From: an uncultured Bacteroides sp.
GTDB lineage: Bacteria > Bacteroidota > Bacteroidia > Bacteroidales > Bacteroidaceae
Assembly (NCBI GenBank): GCA_900557355.1
Contig: USSR01000082.1
Location: 1 to 15,640, forward strand
Direction of reading: 5' to 3'
Length of the DNA: 15,640 nucleotides
How positions within the stretch are numbered: position 1 is the first letter of the stretch; each line of letters starts with the position of its first letter. Made by a program: the position numbers and the translations under genes. The notes under the pieces were generated by a model, which saw only the letters and a list, made by a program, of their open reading frames with translations, ran no database searches and was not told the DNA's origin. Positions 14,462 through 15,640 of the stretch are shown piece after piece.

Positions 14462-15640
14462 ATGAAACAAAGACTAGATATTATTATTCAGTATTTACAA
14501 AAGAATTATTTGAGTTATTGGTTGGTCTTAGGATGTGATACTCTTACTGTTTTTATTGCTACATGGGCATCTTATGTCATTGTTCATTACATAACAGAAA
14601 CGCCGGTGAATTTTGCTGTGATGTGTAAAATCCTATCCGTGTCCGTTATATCGGGAGGGGGCAGTGCTTTGTTATTTCAGACATATCGTAATACAATTCG
14701 TTTTTCACAAATAAGAGACTTATTCCGTTTGGCTGGAGTTGCCGTTATAAAGTCAGTCTGTATAGCTGCTGCAGTTTGGGTTTATTTTGACTTGCCGGAA
14801 TGGCACAACAGGCAAAAATTAGTGTTGGTATTGTTTGACGGGATGTTAACCTTTATAATATTGGCCGGATTCAGGGTGCAGTTGGTGTTGACGTATGAAT
14901 ATCTGCTTGAGTTGTTGAATAGGAAAAACATGCGTATCCTGATTTATGGGATTGATGAGAAAAGTGTGGCATTGAAAATCCGTCTGGCGAACAGCTACCA
15001 CTATAAAGTCGTAGGCTTTTATATATATGGCGAAGACCGTTCGATTCGTAAAATAACCAGTCTTTCTGTATTCTCTTTTAACAGTGAAGGCCAATTTGCG
15101 GCTTTGATGCGTAAAAAACGTATTCAAGGAATTTTGTTTGCTTCATATGAAGATACACAACGTGAAGAAAAGCGTTTACTCCAATATTGCAAGCAGTATG
15201 AAGTCAAGACTCTGATTGCTCCTGATATCAATGAAGCTGATGAGAATGGTAATTTTCATCAGTGGGTGCGTCCCATAAAAATAGAGGATTTGTTGGGGCG
15301 CTCTGAGATTCAAATTAATATGAGCGAGGTGATGAAGGAGTTTTGTGATAAAGTAGTATTAGTGACTGGAGCTGCTGGAAGTATTGGCAGCGAACTTTGT
15401 CGTCAACTGGCACAAATGAAAATCAAGCAGCTGGTTATGTTTGATTCTGCAGAAACCCCTCTTCATAATGTGCGTTTGGAATTTGAGAAATCATACCCCG
15501 GATTAGATTTTGTGCCCGTTATAGGAGATGTCCGCGTGAAAGACCGCCTTCGTATGATATTCGAGCTTTACCATCCCCAGATTATTTTTCATGCGGCGGC
15601 TTACAAGCACGTGCCATTGATGGAAGAAAATCCTTGTGTA
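14462..15640 (+). CDS. FlaA1/CapD-type NDP-sugar 4,6-dehydratase (5' part, runs off the window)
   Basis: The frame opens at ATG 14462 and stays open for 393 codons to the right edge, so the gene is truncated by the window and not by mutation. The N-terminal third has four hydrophobic segments (within about residues 15-145), typical of the membrane-anchored family, followed by a CoA-binding-like domain (RILIYGIDEK). The Rossmann motif VTGAAGSIGSE begins near residue 300, and the conserved HAAAYKHVPLMEENP is at the very end. Such enzymes convert UDP-GlcNAc to 4-keto-6-deoxy sugars, precursors of QuiNAc4N or FucNAc-type residues. An amino sugar made this way would be a natural acceptor for an acyl group. 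A 51-base gap precedes it, with no clear promoter. Confidence 0.92.
   Translation, partial: MKQRLDIIIQYLQKNYLSYWLVLGCDTLTVFIATWASYVIVHYITETPVNFAVMCKILSVSVISGGGSALLFQTYRNTIRFSQIRDLFRLAGVAVIKSVCIAAAVWVYFDLPEWHNRQKLVLVLFDGMLTFIILAGFRVQLVLTYEYLLELLNRKNMRILIYGIDEKSVALKIRLANSYHYKVVGFYIYGEDRSIRKITSLSVFSFNSEGQFAALMRKKRIQGILFASYEDTQREEKRLLQYCKQYEVKTLIAPDINEADENGNFHQWVRPIKIEDLLGRSEIQINMSEVMKEFCDKVVLVTGAAGSIGSELCRQLAQMKIKQLVMFDSAETPLHNVRLEFEKSYPGLDFVPVIGDVRVKDRLRMIFELYHPQIIFHAAAYKHVPLMEENPCV

Noticed and set aside
14846..15127. A minus-strand open frame of 93 codons near the right edge.
   Set aside because: It lies inside the intact plus-strand dehydratase gene, whose domains are clear, and is a shadow frame.
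1..15640. CRISPR arrays, tRNA or rRNA genes and insertion sequences.
   Set aside because: I looked for regularly spaced repeats, tRNA-like cloverleaf sequences and transposase genes and saw none; no computational scan was possible.

Overview
The window looks like the start of a capsular polysaccharide (CPS) locus from a gut Bacteroidales, most likely Bacteroides or Phocaeicola. The grounds are a UpxY-type NusG-like antiterminator at the head of a long one-direction operon, a Bacteroides-type tyrosine recombinase just upstream, promoters of the TTTG / TAnnTTTG class, low GC content, and very AT-rich intergenic DNA. No 16S rRNA or other species marker is present, so the genus is an inference.

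Layout. Positions 1-52 probably hold the last codons of an upstream gene, closed by a strong terminator (78-117). A tyrosine recombinase (249-1475) has its own promoter. Next comes a segment of about 1.24 kb bounded by inverted copies of a 22-bp site (1545-1566 and 2779-2800, the latter inside a larger perfect dyad). The segment carries an AraC-family regulator gene on the minus strand (1695-2570) and an AT-rich stretch with repeated ATTGAT/ATCAAT hexamers. A good Bacteroides promoter (1503-1534) lies just outside the segment and points into it. An AT-rich leader (2817-3147) precedes upxY (3148-3666). No upxZ follows.

The CPS operon then runs rightwards without a long gap to the window edge. 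It encodes a ferredoxin/FrhB-like protein fused to a hexapeptide acyltransferase. An eight-gene acyl-chain cassette follows: ACP, KAS III, SDR, KAS III, ACP, AMP-forming ligase, SDR and aldo/keto reductase. After it come a Wzx flippase, a polysaccharide pyruvyltransferase-family protein, and a FlaA1/CapD-type NDP-sugar 4,6-dehydratase cut off by the right edge. There are no glycosyltransferases or Wzy in the window; they would be expected further downstream.

How the parts may work together (inference). The recombinase could flip the araC-bearing segment, so that a fixed promoter outside it reads the regulator either in sense or in antisense. This differs from the familiar CPS switch, in which the promoter itself flips. 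UpxY would promote elongation of the long operon. The cassette has two condensing enzymes, two ketoreductases and two carrier proteins but no dehydratase. That composition suits two rounds of condensation plus ketoreduction, giving a short hydroxylated acyl group such as a 3-hydroxybutanoyl or 3,5-dihydroxyhexanoyl chain for an amino sugar of the capsule. The 4,6-dehydratase at the right edge fits the making of such an amino sugar.
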